Positions 1-7,124 of a stretch of 32,033 nt of DNA are shown here, piece after piece. The DNA comes from Catenulispora pinisilvae (GTDB taxonomy: Bacteria; Actinomycetota; Actinomycetes; Streptomycetales; Catenulisporaceae), in assembly GCF_015356865.1 (NCBI RefSeq), contig NZ_JAAFZA010000112.1:1-32033 (forward strand), written 5' to 3'. Position numbers and translations under genes: made by a program. Below the pieces are notes generated by a model. That model searched no databases, had not been told where the DNA came from, and was given only the letters and a program-made list of their open reading frames with translations. Numbering within the stretch: the first letter of the stretch is position 1; the number at the start of each line of letters is the position of its first letter.

Positions 1-69
1 ATGGTGGGGGGTGGTGCTGGTGCCGGCACCGGTGTCGGCATCGGTGCTGATGTTCTGCGGACGCCGTGA
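1..69 (+). CDS. Possible C-terminal end of an upstream gene (partial)
   Basis: An open frame enters at the left edge and stops at TGA 67-69. It encodes a Gly/Ala/Val-rich tail ending in ADVLRTP. It lies 12 bp before the next gene in the same direction. The low-complexity Gly content resembles the flexible C-terminal tail of an actinobacterial protein. With only 22 codons visible, no function can be given and it may be non-coding. Confidence 0.25.
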   Translation: MVGGGAGAGTGVGIGADVLRTP

Positions 70-81
70 TATCGGTGTTCT

Positions 82-684
82 GTGACGTCTCTTGGGGCGG
101 AGCTGGATCAGGTCCGGGATTCCAATGCGCGCCTGCTGGCGACTGTGTCGGGGCTCGACGGGTCGGAGCTGCGCGATGCGTCGCCGCTGCCCGGCTGGTC
201 GCGTGCGCATGTGGTGGTGCATCTGGCGCGGAACGCCGACGCCCAACTGCGGATGATCGATGCCGCGCTTCGGGGCGAGAGTGTTGAGCAGTATCCCGGG
301 GGCGAGCAGGGCCGGGCACGGGAGATCGAACAGGGCGTGACCGCTGACGCCGAGAGCATCGTTGCCGGGCTCGTGGCGTCGATGGCGGCGCTTGAGCAAC
401 GGTGGGCGACGTTGCCGGAGCAGGCGTGGGAGCTGGAGACGGTGACGCTGCGGTTTCGTCGCACGGTGCGGGAGGGGATCGCGGCCCGATGGCGGGAGGT
501 GGAGATCCACCACGTGGACTTGGGCTGCGGCTATGGGCCCGCGGCGTGGCCGGTGGAGTTCGTTGGTGTCTTTTTGGAGCGCAGTATCGCCCGGCTGCCG
601 AGCCGGCTGCCGGCGGCGCAGGAGCCGAGCCTCCGCTGGCGGCTTGTCGACCGGTGGTGGCGCTGGTGCCCGGCATTTTGTTAG
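82..684 (+). CDS. MDMPI-type mycothiol-dependent enzyme, truncated at the C terminus
   Basis: The protein (200 aa, GTG start) matches the maleylpyruvate isomerase / DinB-like family that uses mycothiol and a divalent metal. The metal triad is visible: His47 in HVVVHLARN, Glu139 and His143 in REVEIHHVDL. The spacing (92 and 4 residues) equals that of the His/Glu/His triad of the Corynebacterium enzyme. The N-terminal four-helix domain is complete. The C-terminal domain is not: after SLRWRLVDRWW the frame ends in RWCPAFC, where family members normally run another 40-60 residues to a LLAWLLGR-like end. There is no clear Shine-Dalgarno. It lies just upstream of a transposase-derived gene on the other strand, so loss of the 3' end by rearrangement is likely. 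The exact substrate is unknown; it may be a non-functional remnant. Confidence 0.7.
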   Translation: MTSLGAELDQVRDSNARLLATVSGLDGSELRDASPLPGWSRAHVVVHLARNADAQLRMIDAALRGESVEQYPGGEQGRAREIEQGVTADAESIVAGLVASMAALEQRWATLPEQAWELETVTLRFRRTVREGIAARWREVEIHHVDLGCGYGPAAWPVEFVGVFLERSIARLPSRLPAAQEPSLRWRLVDRWWRWCPAFC

Positions 685-774
685 GAGGCATTCGCCCCTT
701 ATATAGGTATATCTGGCAGCGCCGACATAACCGCCGCTGGCCCAGAGTCAAAGCAGACCGGGGCCCAGGCGCCC

Positions 775-1203
775 CTATCGGCTCTTCCGCAGTGCCGTGA
801 ACCCGAACTCCATCGCCACCGGTGAGGGCTGCCGGATCAACGTCGTGGAGCGTGGCCGGCGCGCCACCCGGGTCTCGCCGTCCTCCGCTTTGGCCTCGCC
901 GGTGTCGATCACCCGGTCGAAGTCGATGCGTCGGGCCTCGGGGATCTCCTCGCGCAGGACCCGGGCGATGTCCGGCCAGATGCCGGCGCGCTGCCAGTCG
1001 CGCAGGCGGCGCCAGCATGTCATTCCGCTGCCGTACTCCAGTTCCTGGGGCAGCTTCTCGAAGCCGATGCGGCGGCCCAGTACCACGAGGATGCCGTTCA
1101 GTACCGCGCGGTCGTCCAGGGGCTTGCGGCCGGGGTTGCGGCGGCGGCGGGGGCGTTCGGGGAGCAGGGCGCTGATGCGCTCCCAGGCGCGGTCGGTGAC
1201 CAT
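775..1203 (-). CDS. Solo DUF4096 / IS5-type transposase N-terminal domain protein
   Basis: The protein (142 aa) begins MVTDRAWERISALLPERP and carries GRKPLDDRAVLNGIL and SGMTCWRRLRDWQRAGIWPDI. These are the hallmarks of the DNA-binding DUF4096 domain of IS5/IS1182-like transposases. The DDE catalytic domain is absent: after about residue 95 the sequence no longer resembles a transposase and stops at residue 142. I chose the ATG at 1203 because homology begins there and AGGA lies 5-8 bases upstream; the frame stays open back to a GTG at 1359. No terminal inverted repeats were found. Either it is an insertion-sequence relic that lost its 3' half, or a domesticated solo DNA-binding protein. Confidence 0.65.
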   Translation of the reverse strand: MVTDRAWERISALLPERPRRRRNPGRKPLDDRAVLNGILVVLGRRIGFEKLPQELEYGSGMTCWRRLRDWQRAGIWPDIARVLREEIPEARRIDFDRVIDTGEAKAEDGETRVARRPRSTTLIRQPSPVAMEFGFTALRKSR

Positions 1204-1669
1204 CGGGTCCTGATGGCCGGTGCGGCGCAGGCGTGTCAAGGTGCTGCTGCCGGGGACCGTGGCGGCGGGGTCGCGGCGTGGGGCGGGGACCCCCAGCAGA
1301 ACTGCGCTGTGGACATCCTGGACGTCCGACAGTTCGGTCCGCGGCTGGATCTGGGGCACGTATCGCCCAACGCGGTCGAAACAGCAGACGTCACGCTTTC
1401 GGGTCGCTTGTCACCCATTGGAGGCAGACGAAAGCACCGCGTGGCATTACCCTGTCCGATGGTCGTCGGATGGTCCACTGGATGAGAGACCCCGAAGGGA
1501 TACGTGGCGCTTATACGCCGAAAGGACTAGGCGGGGACTAGATCGGTACGGTTCGGCAACCGAAGGCGTCGGGCTTTCGTCAAAATGTTGAGTGCGGGGA
1601 GCGATCGCGGGTAGCCGGGGGCTGCTCTGCAATCCGGGTACGACGACTCTCTCTTGGGGGGATCCGCAG
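1204..1669. other. Long intergenic region with clustered hairpins
   Basis: No convincing gene is seen in these 466 bases; the frames open here lack start signals and recognisable content. The interval 1470-1582 holds several short stem-loops one after another: GGTC/GACC (1472-1491), CCC/GGG closing a CGAA loop (1490-1499), GGCG/CGCC (1506-1519), CGGTT/AACCG (1549-1562) and CGAAGGC/GCTTTCG (1561-1579, one G-U pair). A 9-bp inverted repeat, GACGAAAGC (1427-1435) and GCTTTCGTC (1573-1581), brackets most of them. It could be a structured RNA or the 5' leader of the gene at 1670; no known riboswitch class was recognised. Confidence 0.35.
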
Positions 1670-2641
1670 GTGGGAACGAACGGACGCCATGCCGCCGAGG
1701 CTCGCAGGAGCTGGCCGGAAGGGGACCCGGTAGCGGTGGCGATGGTGGGCCTGCTCGATGTGGAGCTGCGCCGGCGCGGGTGCGCCTGGTCGATCGTGGA
1801 GGAGGGGCTGATCGAGGTCTACGGCCCGCACCGGGGCCGCTGGCCGCTGGCCGCCCTCAAGCGCCGGATGGAAGTGGCCGAGAAGGCCGACTGGCCGGAG
1901 ATGGTCGAGGAACTGGTCCTCACCCGGGTCGACCCCTCGGGCTTCTATGCCAGCTCCGTCTCGCTCACCGGCGACCACGACTCGGAGTGGGCCTCGGTGC
2001 GCGGCCGGATCCGCGCCCGCCTGTTCGGCGGCGAAGACGCCGACTCCGCGGCGCTGGCCGGTATAGAGCACCGGTTCTGCGCCGACGGCCTGGTCGAGGT
2101 GCTGGAACTGGTGCCGCCCTCGCCGCTGCGCGACCCGCTGGGGGCCGGCCTGCGCTGGTATCGGCCCGAGGAGGGGCCGGTCGCGTACGGGGACCTGGCC
2201 CGGTGGAAGGTGACCGCCCGCGAGGCGTACCGGACCGCGCGGGAGAACGTCCGGCGCGAGGGCCTGCTGGAGACCCGGTCGTTGGAGGCCGAGGGCGTCA
2301 GCATCACCGTGGTGCGCGGCGGCACCGGCTACGCCCCGACCCACTCCTTCTGGCTGCCCGACTACGTGTCCGTGGACAGCAACGGCGCTCTGGTGGTGAT
2401 ACCGAACCGCGGACTGTTCGCGGCGCATCCGGTCCGCGGCCCGGAGGCGGTCCCGGCCGCCGAGGGCATGTTGCGGCTGGCCCGGCGGCAGTTCGAGACC
2501 GGGCCGGGCCCGGTCAGCGACCAGCTGTTCTGGTGGCGGGACGGGGTGCTCTACCGGCAGGGCTCACGCCGCGTCGAGGACGGCATCCGGTTCGTGCCGA
2601 CGCAGGAGCTCGCGGACGTGCTCAGGGCGCTGGCGCGGTAG
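1670..2641 (+). CDS. Conserved-looking hypothetical protein (323 aa)
   Basis: I do not recognise this protein. The GTG start at 1670 is preceded by a strong GGGGGG Shine-Dalgarno at 1656-1661; the frame is open upstream to 1592. A helical N-terminal half (LLDVELRRRGCAW, then RWPLAALKRRMEVAEKADW) leads to a middle part rich in charged residues, and then a beta-rich C-terminal part containing FWLPDYVSVDSNGALVVIPN followed by RGLFAAHPV. That last part faintly recalls DUF1444-type proteins, but this is a guess. There is no signal peptide or membrane segment, so it should be cytoplasmic. Its last 20 bp overlap the end of the convergent SURF1 gene. Codon use is typical for the window, which supports it being a real gene. 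Confidence 0.75.
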   Translation: MGTNGRHAAEARRSWPEGDPVAVAMVGLLDVELRRRGCAWSIVEEGLIEVYGPHRGRWPLAALKRRMEVAEKADWPEMVEELVLTRVDPSGFYASSVSLTGDHDSEWASVRGRIRARLFGGEDADSAALAGIEHRFCADGLVEVLELVPPSPLRDPLGAGLRWYRPEEGPVAYGDLARWKVTAREAYRTARENVRREGLLETRSLEAEGVSITVVRGGTGYAPTHSFWLPDYVSVDSNGALVVIPNRGLFAAHPVRGPEAVPAAEGMLRLARRQFETGPGPVSDQLFWWRDGVLYRQGSRRVEDGIRFVPTQELADVLRALAR

Positions 2642-3572
2642 CGGTTCCCGACGCCGCGCCGGTGGCGGCCGTCGACGCGACGGCCGTTTCGGGCTCGCGT
2701 TCCAGGTCCAGGTCCAGGCCGGTCTCGGCCTCGGTGTCGTCGTCCTCTTCTTCGTACTCTTCGTCTTCTTCGTACTCGTCGTCGTACTCGTCCTCTTCGG
2801 CCGCCTCCGCGGCCTCACGGTCCCGGTGCTGGGCCTCCCGCCGGATGATCGTGATCCAGCCGCCGATCGCGATCACCCCGAACAGCCACCACTGGAACCA
2901 GTAGGACAGGTACGGGCCCTCGTCCAGCGAGGGCGCGTCGACCGGCGTGATCTGCGAGGAGTCGACCGGCTTCATGCTGATCACTTCGGTGTAGCCGCCG
3001 CGTAGCTGCAAGCCGGTCTTGACGGCCAGCGAAGCGGTGTTGATCAGGCTGATCTGCCCGGTCGGCAGGCCGGCGGTGACGTCCCGGATCCCGGTGTTGC
3101 CCTTGGTTTCGGACTGCTGGAGGCGGCCGGTGACGGTGACCGTCCCGGCCGGTGCGGCTGGGATCGGCGGCGACTGCTGCTCGTCGGTGCTGACCGTGGG
3201 GACCCAGCCCCGGTTGACCAGGACGGAGGTGCCGTCGCCGAGGGTCAGGGGGGTGATCACGTAGAAGCCCGGGTTGCCGCCGTTCTGGTGGTTGCGGGCC
3301 AGGAACTGGTGGGCGGGATCGAAGGTCCCGACCAGGGTCAGCTGCTTCCACCGCTCGGACTTGGGGACCGCGGCGCCGACCGCGTCCGCGCCCTCGATCG
3401 GCACCGGCGCCGCGTTCATCGCGGTCTTGATGACCGAGTTCTCCGCGCTGCGCTCGTGGTAGCGGCTCCGCTGCCACATCCCCAAGCCGTAGAAGGAGGG
3501 GAGGAGGATCAGCCAGATCAGGACATGCAGGCGGATCCAGCGCCAGGAGAAGACGAACCGGTACCGAGACAC
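2622..3572 (-). CDS. SURF1 family cytochrome oxidase biogenesis protein
   Basis: The 316-aa protein has the SURF1 architecture. A membrane helix at about 14-33 contains PSFYGLGMWQ. An extracytoplasmic domain carries SERWKQLTLVGTF, GFYVITPLTL and LVNRGWVP (118-125). A second helix lies at about 224-245 after the family motif YLSYWFQWW. SURF1 proteins help assemble the aa3-type cytochrome c oxidase, with a role in haem a insertion. After the second helix there is an unusual tail of about 70 residues, mostly Glu/Asp (EEDEYDDEYEEDEEYEEEDD region) and then Ala/Thr, facing the cytoplasm. The GTG start has no Shine-Dalgarno but has a TAGCGT box 6 nt upstream, so the mRNA may be leaderless. The 3' end overlaps the convergent gene by 20 bp. 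Confidence 0.93.
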   Translation of the reverse strand: MSRYRFVFSWRWIRLHVLIWLILLPSFYGLGMWQRSRYHERSAENSVIKTAMNAAPVPIEGADAVGAAVPKSERWKQLTLVGTFDPAHQFLARNHQNGGNPGFYVITPLTLGDGTSVLVNRGWVPTVSTDEQQSPPIPAAPAGTVTVTGRLQQSETKGNTGIRDVTAGLPTGQISLINTASLAVKTGLQLRGGYTEVISMKPVDSSQITPVDAPSLDEGPYLSYWFQWWLFGVIAIGGWITIIRREAQHRDREAAEAAEEDEYDDEYEEDEEYEEEDDDTEAETGLDLDLEREPETAVASTAATGAASGTATAPAP

Positions 3573-3578
3573 AGCCTG

Positions 3579-3584
3579 ACGCTA
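3579..3584 (-). promoter_or_regulatory. Likely -10 box of a leaderless SURF1 transcript
   Basis: TAGCGT on the minus strand lies exactly 6 nt before the GTG start at 3572. No Shine-Dalgarno is present, so transcription would begin at or next to the start codon. Confidence 0.45.
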
Positions 3585-3620
3585 CCCGACGCTGTTAAGC
3601 GCTCCGACGGCAGGTCGCAC

Positions 3621-4697
3621 TCAACTCTTGACCAGCCCGAAGACGATGCCGACCACCACGACCGCGACCCCCGCGAGCTGCGCCGGCCCCGGCGTCCCGA
3701 CCCCCAGCGCGGCGCTGGCCGCGCAGGCCGCGACCGGCACGGTGCCGATCAGGAGCCCGGCGCGCTGCGGCCCGAGGCCACTGAGCGCGCGGTACCACAG
3801 GAGGAAGGCGAAGACGGTCAGCGGGAGCGCGAGGTACAGCAGCGCGGCGGTCTCGGCGAGGGTCGGCACGCGCAGCATGCCGGTGCCGTCCGTGGCCAGC
3901 CCGGTGACCAGCAGGATCGGGACGGCGATCGCGGTGACGTGGGCCGAGACCCGCAGAGCGCCGAACTTCGGCAGCAGCGGCACCGCGAGCAGCGAGAACA
4001 GTGCCTCGCAGACCAGCGTCAGGACGGCGAAGACGATCCCGGCCGCGCTGCCGGGCCCGAAGCCCTGCACCATCGCGCTACCGGCGACCACCAGTACCGC
4101 GGCGCCGATCACCGGGCCCGTGCGCAGCCGCTTGCCGGTCCTGGCGACGAGGGGCCCGGCGACCGCCAGGACCAGCGGGGAGCAGGCGACGACGCTGCCG
4201 AGGGTGGCGGCGTCGGTGTGGCGGAGTGCGGCCAGCACGAAGACGTTGAACAAGACCAGGCCGGTCGCCGAGAGCAGGACCAGCTGGAGCCATTCGCGCG
4301 CGGTCGGGCGGATGCGCGGAAGGTCGCCGCGCCGGACGATGACCGCGAATACCGCGGCGGCGAGGGTGTAGCGCAGAGCCTGGCCGCCGAGGACCGGGTA
4401 GCGGGTGAGGTGGGCGCTGACCGCGGTCGAGGCTCCGAGGATGGACATGGCCAGGGCGCCTTGGAGGATGTGGCGGGTGGTGTGGCTGGTCTGGGTGGGC
4501 TGGGTTCGGCGGTCGTGCTGGTCGCCTTGGCCGCGCCGGTCGCCCTGGTCGCGCCGGTCACGCTGGTCGTGTCGGGCCGGGGCTTCGGCGGTGGTGCTTG
4601 CTGCGGCTTCGGGATCTGCGGCTTCGGAAGCTGTGCCTCCGGAAGCCGCGGCTCCGGAAGCCGCGGCGCTTCCGACTGAGTCGGTAGTCGTGGACAT
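3621..4697 (-). CDS. DMT superfamily (EamA) exporter
   Basis: The 358-aa protein has a soluble low-complexity N-terminal stretch of about 70 residues and then roughly ten membrane helices forming two EamA repeats (for example LGASTAVSAHLTRYPVLGG and LALPLTVFAFLLWYRALS near the second repeat). EamA transporters usually export small metabolites or amino acids by proton antiport. The N-terminus is made of slippage-type repeats: a 15-bp unit repeated three times at 4622-4666, and an 18-bp unit encoding DQRDRR/DQGDRR at about 4520-4575. The gene is divergent from a MocR-type regulator with 70 bp between starts, a common arrangement in which the regulator controls the transporter. The ATG at 4697 has TAGCCT 6 nt upstream and no Shine-Dalgarno, consistent with a leaderless mRNA. 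The substrate is unknown. Confidence 0.87.
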   Translation of the reverse strand: MSTTTDSVGSAAASGAAASGGTASEAADPEAAASTTAEAPARHDQRDRRDQGDRRGQGDQHDRRTQPTQTSHTTRHILQGALAMSILGASTAVSAHLTRYPVLGGQALRYTLAAAVFAVIVRRGDLPRIRPTAREWLQLVLLSATGLVLFNVFVLAALRHTDAATLGSVVACSPLVLAVAGPLVARTGKRLRTGPVIGAAVLVVAGSAMVQGFGPGSAAGIVFAVLTLVCEALFSLLAVPLLPKFGALRVSAHVTAIAVPILLVTGLATDGTGMLRVPTLAETAALLYLALPLTVFAFLLWYRALSGLGPQRAGLLIGTVPVAACAASAALGVGTPGPAQLAGVAVVVVGIVFGLVKS

Positions 4698-4703
4698 TCT
4701 GTG

Positions 4704-4709
4704 AGGCTA
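4704..4709 (-). promoter_or_regulatory. Likely -10 box of the leaderless EamA exporter gene
   Basis: TAGCCT on the minus strand is 6 nt before ATG 4697. The regulator half-site at 4716-4724 begins 7 bp upstream of it, so a bound regulator would overlap the promoter spacer. Confidence 0.45.
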
Positions 4710-4715
4710 GGATCC

Positions 4716-4765
4716 GATTGGTCCGCGAGTAAGAACCAATCACCGCCAGGAAAAGGGGACCAATC
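4716..4765. promoter_or_regulatory. Probable MocR operator: three CCAAT-type half-sites
   Basis: GATTGGTCC (4716-4724) is the exact inverse complement of GGACCAATC (4757-4765). A third half-site in the same orientation as the second, AACCAATC, lies at 4734-4741. MocR-type regulators often bind repeated half-sites in the shared promoter between themselves and their target. The third site lies between the Shine-Dalgarno region and the start codon of the regulator, which would allow autoregulation, and the first lies over the exporter promoter. The role is inferred from position and repetition. Confidence 0.6.
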
Positions 4766-4767
4766 TG

Positions 4768-6144
4768 ATGGCCGAGATCCTGGTGACCGTGGACCGCGCG
4801 GCCGGCCGCCTGGTCGAGCAGCTGGTCGTCGGCCTGCGCGACGGCATCCGGGCCGGGCGGATCGCCGGCGGGACCGTGCTGCCGCCGAGCCGTCAGCTGG
4901 CGGCCGAGCTGCGGCTGTCGCGGGGGATCGTGGTCGAGGCGTACCAGCAGCTCGTGGCCGAAGGCTACGTGCTGAGCCGGACCGGGGCCGGCACGTGGGT
5001 GGCGAGCGGCCACGCGGTGGGGGAGGGGCGCGCGCTGACGCGTCCGGACCCGGCCGAGGCCGAGCCGGAGTTCGACCTGACGCCGGGGCGGCCGGACCTC
5101 GGGGCGTTCCCGCGTACCGCTTGGGTGGCGGCTCAGCGTCGCGTGCTCAGCGACCTGCCCCACGCCGAGCTCGGCTACGGCGACCCCGGCGGCGTCGCGC
5201 GCTTCCGCGAGGAGATCGCGGGCTACCTGCGGCGGGTGCGCGCCGCCGACGCCACGCCCGACCGCGTGGTCGCGATCAACGGCTCCGCGCACGGCCTGGC
5301 GCTCGGCTTGCAGGCCCTGTACGAACTCGGACACCGGGTCCTGGCGGTCGAGGACCCCTCGGCGGACCGCCCGCGCCGGCTGCTCGTGGCATCCGGGATG
5401 ACTCTGGTCGGTGTGCCGGTGGACGAGGCCGGGCTGGTGGTGTCCGAGCTGCGGCGCACGGACGCCACGGTCGTGTTCGCCGGTCCCGCGCACCAGTACC
5501 CGACCGGCGTGGTCCTGGCCCCGGCCCGCCGCGCGGAGCTGATCGCCTGGGCCCGCGCCGTCGACGGCACGATCCTCGAAGACGACTACGACGCCGAGTT
5601 CCGCTACGACCGCGAGCCGGTCGGCTGTCTCCAGGGCATGGCCCCGGACCGGGTGCTGTACCTGGGCACGACGAGCAAGTCCCTGGCCCCGGCCCTCCGC
5701 CTGGGCTGGGCCGTCGCCCCACCGCACCTGGCCACCCGCCTGCGCGAGATCCGCCTGCACAGCGACCTGGGCGGCTCGGTCATCGACCACCTGGCCATGG
5801 CGCACCTGATCGGCACCGGAGCCTATGACCGCCACCTGCGCACCGTCCGCCGCCGCTACCGCGCCCGCCGCGACGCGCTGGTGACGGCGCTGAGCGCGGA
5901 GCTGCCGCAGTGGAAGGTGCGCGGGGTGGCGGCCGGCCTGCACGCGCTGGTGGACCTGCCCGAGGGGAGCGACGAGGACGCGCTGACCGCGGCTGCGGAG
6001 GCGCATGGCGTACGGATCCAGCCCCTGGCACCGTTGCGCTTCGCGCCCGGCCCGCCCGGCCTGGTGCTCGGCTACGCCGGTCTCGCGCCGGGGCGCCTGG
6101 CCGAGGCGGCGCGGCGGCTGGGGACGGCGGCGCGGGGCCTTTAG
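4768..6144 (+). CDS. MocR-type regulator (GntR winged helix fused to aminotransferase fold)
   Basis: The 458-aa protein has the MocR layout. An N-terminal GntR-type winged helix covers about 10-80 (LPPSRQLAAELRLSRGIVVEAY then LVAEGYVLSRTGAGTWVA). It is joined to a fold-type I aminotransferase domain from about 100. The PLP lysine is Lys304 in TTSKSLAPALRLGW, and the aspartate that contacts the cofactor is in EDDYDAEFRY (271-280). Such proteins (PdxR, GabR, TauR and relatives) sense PLP or an amino compound that forms an aldimine, and control PLP synthesis, amine catabolism or transport. Here the divergent partner is an EamA exporter, so regulation of amino-compound export is the simplest reading. 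The ATG at 4768 follows AGGAAAAGGGG at 4749-4758. Confidence 0.92.
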   Translation: MAEILVTVDRAAGRLVEQLVVGLRDGIRAGRIAGGTVLPPSRQLAAELRLSRGIVVEAYQQLVAEGYVLSRTGAGTWVASGHAVGEGRALTRPDPAEAEPEFDLTPGRPDLGAFPRTAWVAAQRRVLSDLPHAELGYGDPGGVARFREEIAGYLRRVRAADATPDRVVAINGSAHGLALGLQALYELGHRVLAVEDPSADRPRRLLVASGMTLVGVPVDEAGLVVSELRRTDATVVFAGPAHQYPTGVVLAPARRAELIAWARAVDGTILEDDYDAEFRYDREPVGCLQGMAPDRVLYLGTTSKSLAPALRLGWAVAPPHLATRLREIRLHSDLGGSVIDHLAMAHLIGTGAYDRHLRTVRRRYRARRDALVTALSAELPQWKVRGVAAGLHALVDLPEGSDEDALTAAAEAHGVRIQPLAPLRFAPGPPGLVLGYAGLAPGRLAEAARRLGTAARGL

Positions 6145-6157
6145 GGCGGGCTCCTAT

Positions 6158-6193
6158 ATGGCTGCTATATGGCATATGGCTGCTATATGGCAG
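6158..6193. repeat. 18-bp tandem repeat with ATATGGC core
   Basis: ATGGCTGCTATATGGCAT (6158-6175) is followed directly by ATGGCTGCTATATGGCAG (6176-6193). It lies in the 38-bp gap between two convergent genes and runs into the last codons of the SDR gene, including its stop at 6183. The AT-rich CATATG and CTATATGG elements stand out in this GC-rich DNA. It looks like a slippage duplication. Confidence 0.8.
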
Positions 6194-7124
6194 CGAACGC
6201 ACCGCGCAGTTCCTCAGTGGTCTGCCACAGTCGCTCGGCATCCGGGCGGCTCCCCGCGTGCGGCGAGGGCGTGGCGGGGCGTTCCCCGTTGTAGTACGCG
6301 CCGTTTCGGACCGTCGAGGCCGTCGCCAGTTCGGTGAGCGGCCGTCCTCCTTTGGCCGGGGACGTCAGCATCCAGCGTGTCGCCGTGCTGGCCAGCCAGA
6401 AGGCCGGGCTGTGCATCGAGCGGACCAGCCTGGTGCGGACCATGCCCGGATGCACCGCGACCATCTCGAAGCCGGGGTGCCGCCGGTGGAACTCGGCCGT
6501 GAACAGCAGATTCGCGAGCTTGGAGCGGCTGTAGGCCAGGTAGGGGCTGTATCCGTGCGCTGATTGCAGGTCGTCGAAGTCCAGGCGGGCATCGCCGCCG
6601 CCGAACAGCGGGGCGCGGTGCCCTTCGGAGTTGGTGTTGACGACGCGGCCGGCTCCGCGTGCCAGCAGCGGCAGCAGCAGGCCGGTCATGGTGAAGGGGG
6701 CCAGGTGGTGGACGGCGAAGTTGAGCTCCATGCCCTCCTCGGTCAGCGTCCGTCGGGGGAGCATCACGCCTGCGTTGTTGACCAGTGTGTCGACGGTGTC
6801 GGTCTGGTCTTCGACGCGGGCGGCGACCGCCTCGATCCCGGCGCGCGTCGAGACGTCCGCGGCGACGAACACCGCCTGCGACGGCTGGCCGCCGATGCGC
6901 TCCAGCAGGCTCGCGCCACGCCGCCGATCCCGGCCCACGAGGATCAGCCGGTGGCCGGCGCTCGCGAGCTGGAGCGCGCAGGCCCGGCCGATTCCGGAGG
7001 TGGCGCCGACGAGCACGACGGTGCGTGCGGGCTGCTCCCGGTTCCCGCTCGCCGGGTTGCTCGGAGCAGGCTCCCGGTTCCCGCTCGCCGGGTTGCTCGG
7101 AGCAAACTCCTGTCTCCCGCTCAT
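6183..7124 (-). CDS. Short-chain dehydrogenase/reductase (retinol-dehydrogenase-like)
   Basis: The 313-aa protein is a classical-type SDR. It has the nucleotide-binding motif VGATSGIG (39-46), NNAG (116-119) and the active-site YSRSK (Tyr198, Lys202), with EGHRAPLF typical of the retinol dehydrogenase/WW-oxidoreductase-like group. It should use NAD(P)H on a hydrophobic alcohol or ketone; the substrate is unknown. The first 33 residues are extra: a perfect 36-bp tandem repeat encodes APSNPASGNREP twice. The true N-terminus could therefore lie nearer the TVVLVGATSG strand, but no better start is visible. The ATG overlaps the stop of the upstream SDR gene (ATGA), so the two are translationally coupled in one operon. 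Confidence 0.9.
   Translation of the reverse strand: MSGRQEFAPSNPASGNREPAPSNPASGNREQPARTVVLVGATSGIGRACALQLASAGHRLILVGRDRRRGASLLERIGGQPSQAVFVAADVSTRAGIEAVAARVEDQTDTVDTLVNNAGVMLPRRTLTEEGMELNFAVHHLAPFTMTGLLLPLLARGAGRVVNTNSEGHRAPLFGGGDARLDFDDLQSAHGYSPYLAYSRSKLANLLFTAEFHRRHPGFEMVAVHPGMVRTRLVRSMHSPAFWLASTATRWMLTSPAKGGRPLTELATASTVRNGAYYNGERPATPSPHAGSRPDAERLWQTTEELRGAFAAI
7034..7105. repeat. 36-bp perfect tandem duplication inside the SDR gene
   Basis: Two adjacent 36-bp copies (7034-7069 and 7070-7105) agree except at the last bases. They keep the reading frame and add 12 residues (APSNPASGNRE-type) to the N-terminus of the SDR at 6183-7124. Confidence 0.85.

Noticed and set aside
2740-2810. TCGTC/TCTTC-type repeats resembling a regulatory repeat array
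   Set aside because: They encode the Glu/Asp-rich tail of SURF1 and are explained by codon repetition.
3288-4679. Long plus-strand frame antisense to SURF1 and the EamA gene
   Set aside because: Composition is Arg/Gly/Asp-rich without any family pattern, while the minus strand encodes clear SURF1 and transporter proteins.
4558-6006. 482-codon minus-strand frame antisense to the MocR gene
   Set aside because: It is rich in His/Arg/Gln as expected of a reversed GC-rich gene and has no recognisable domain.
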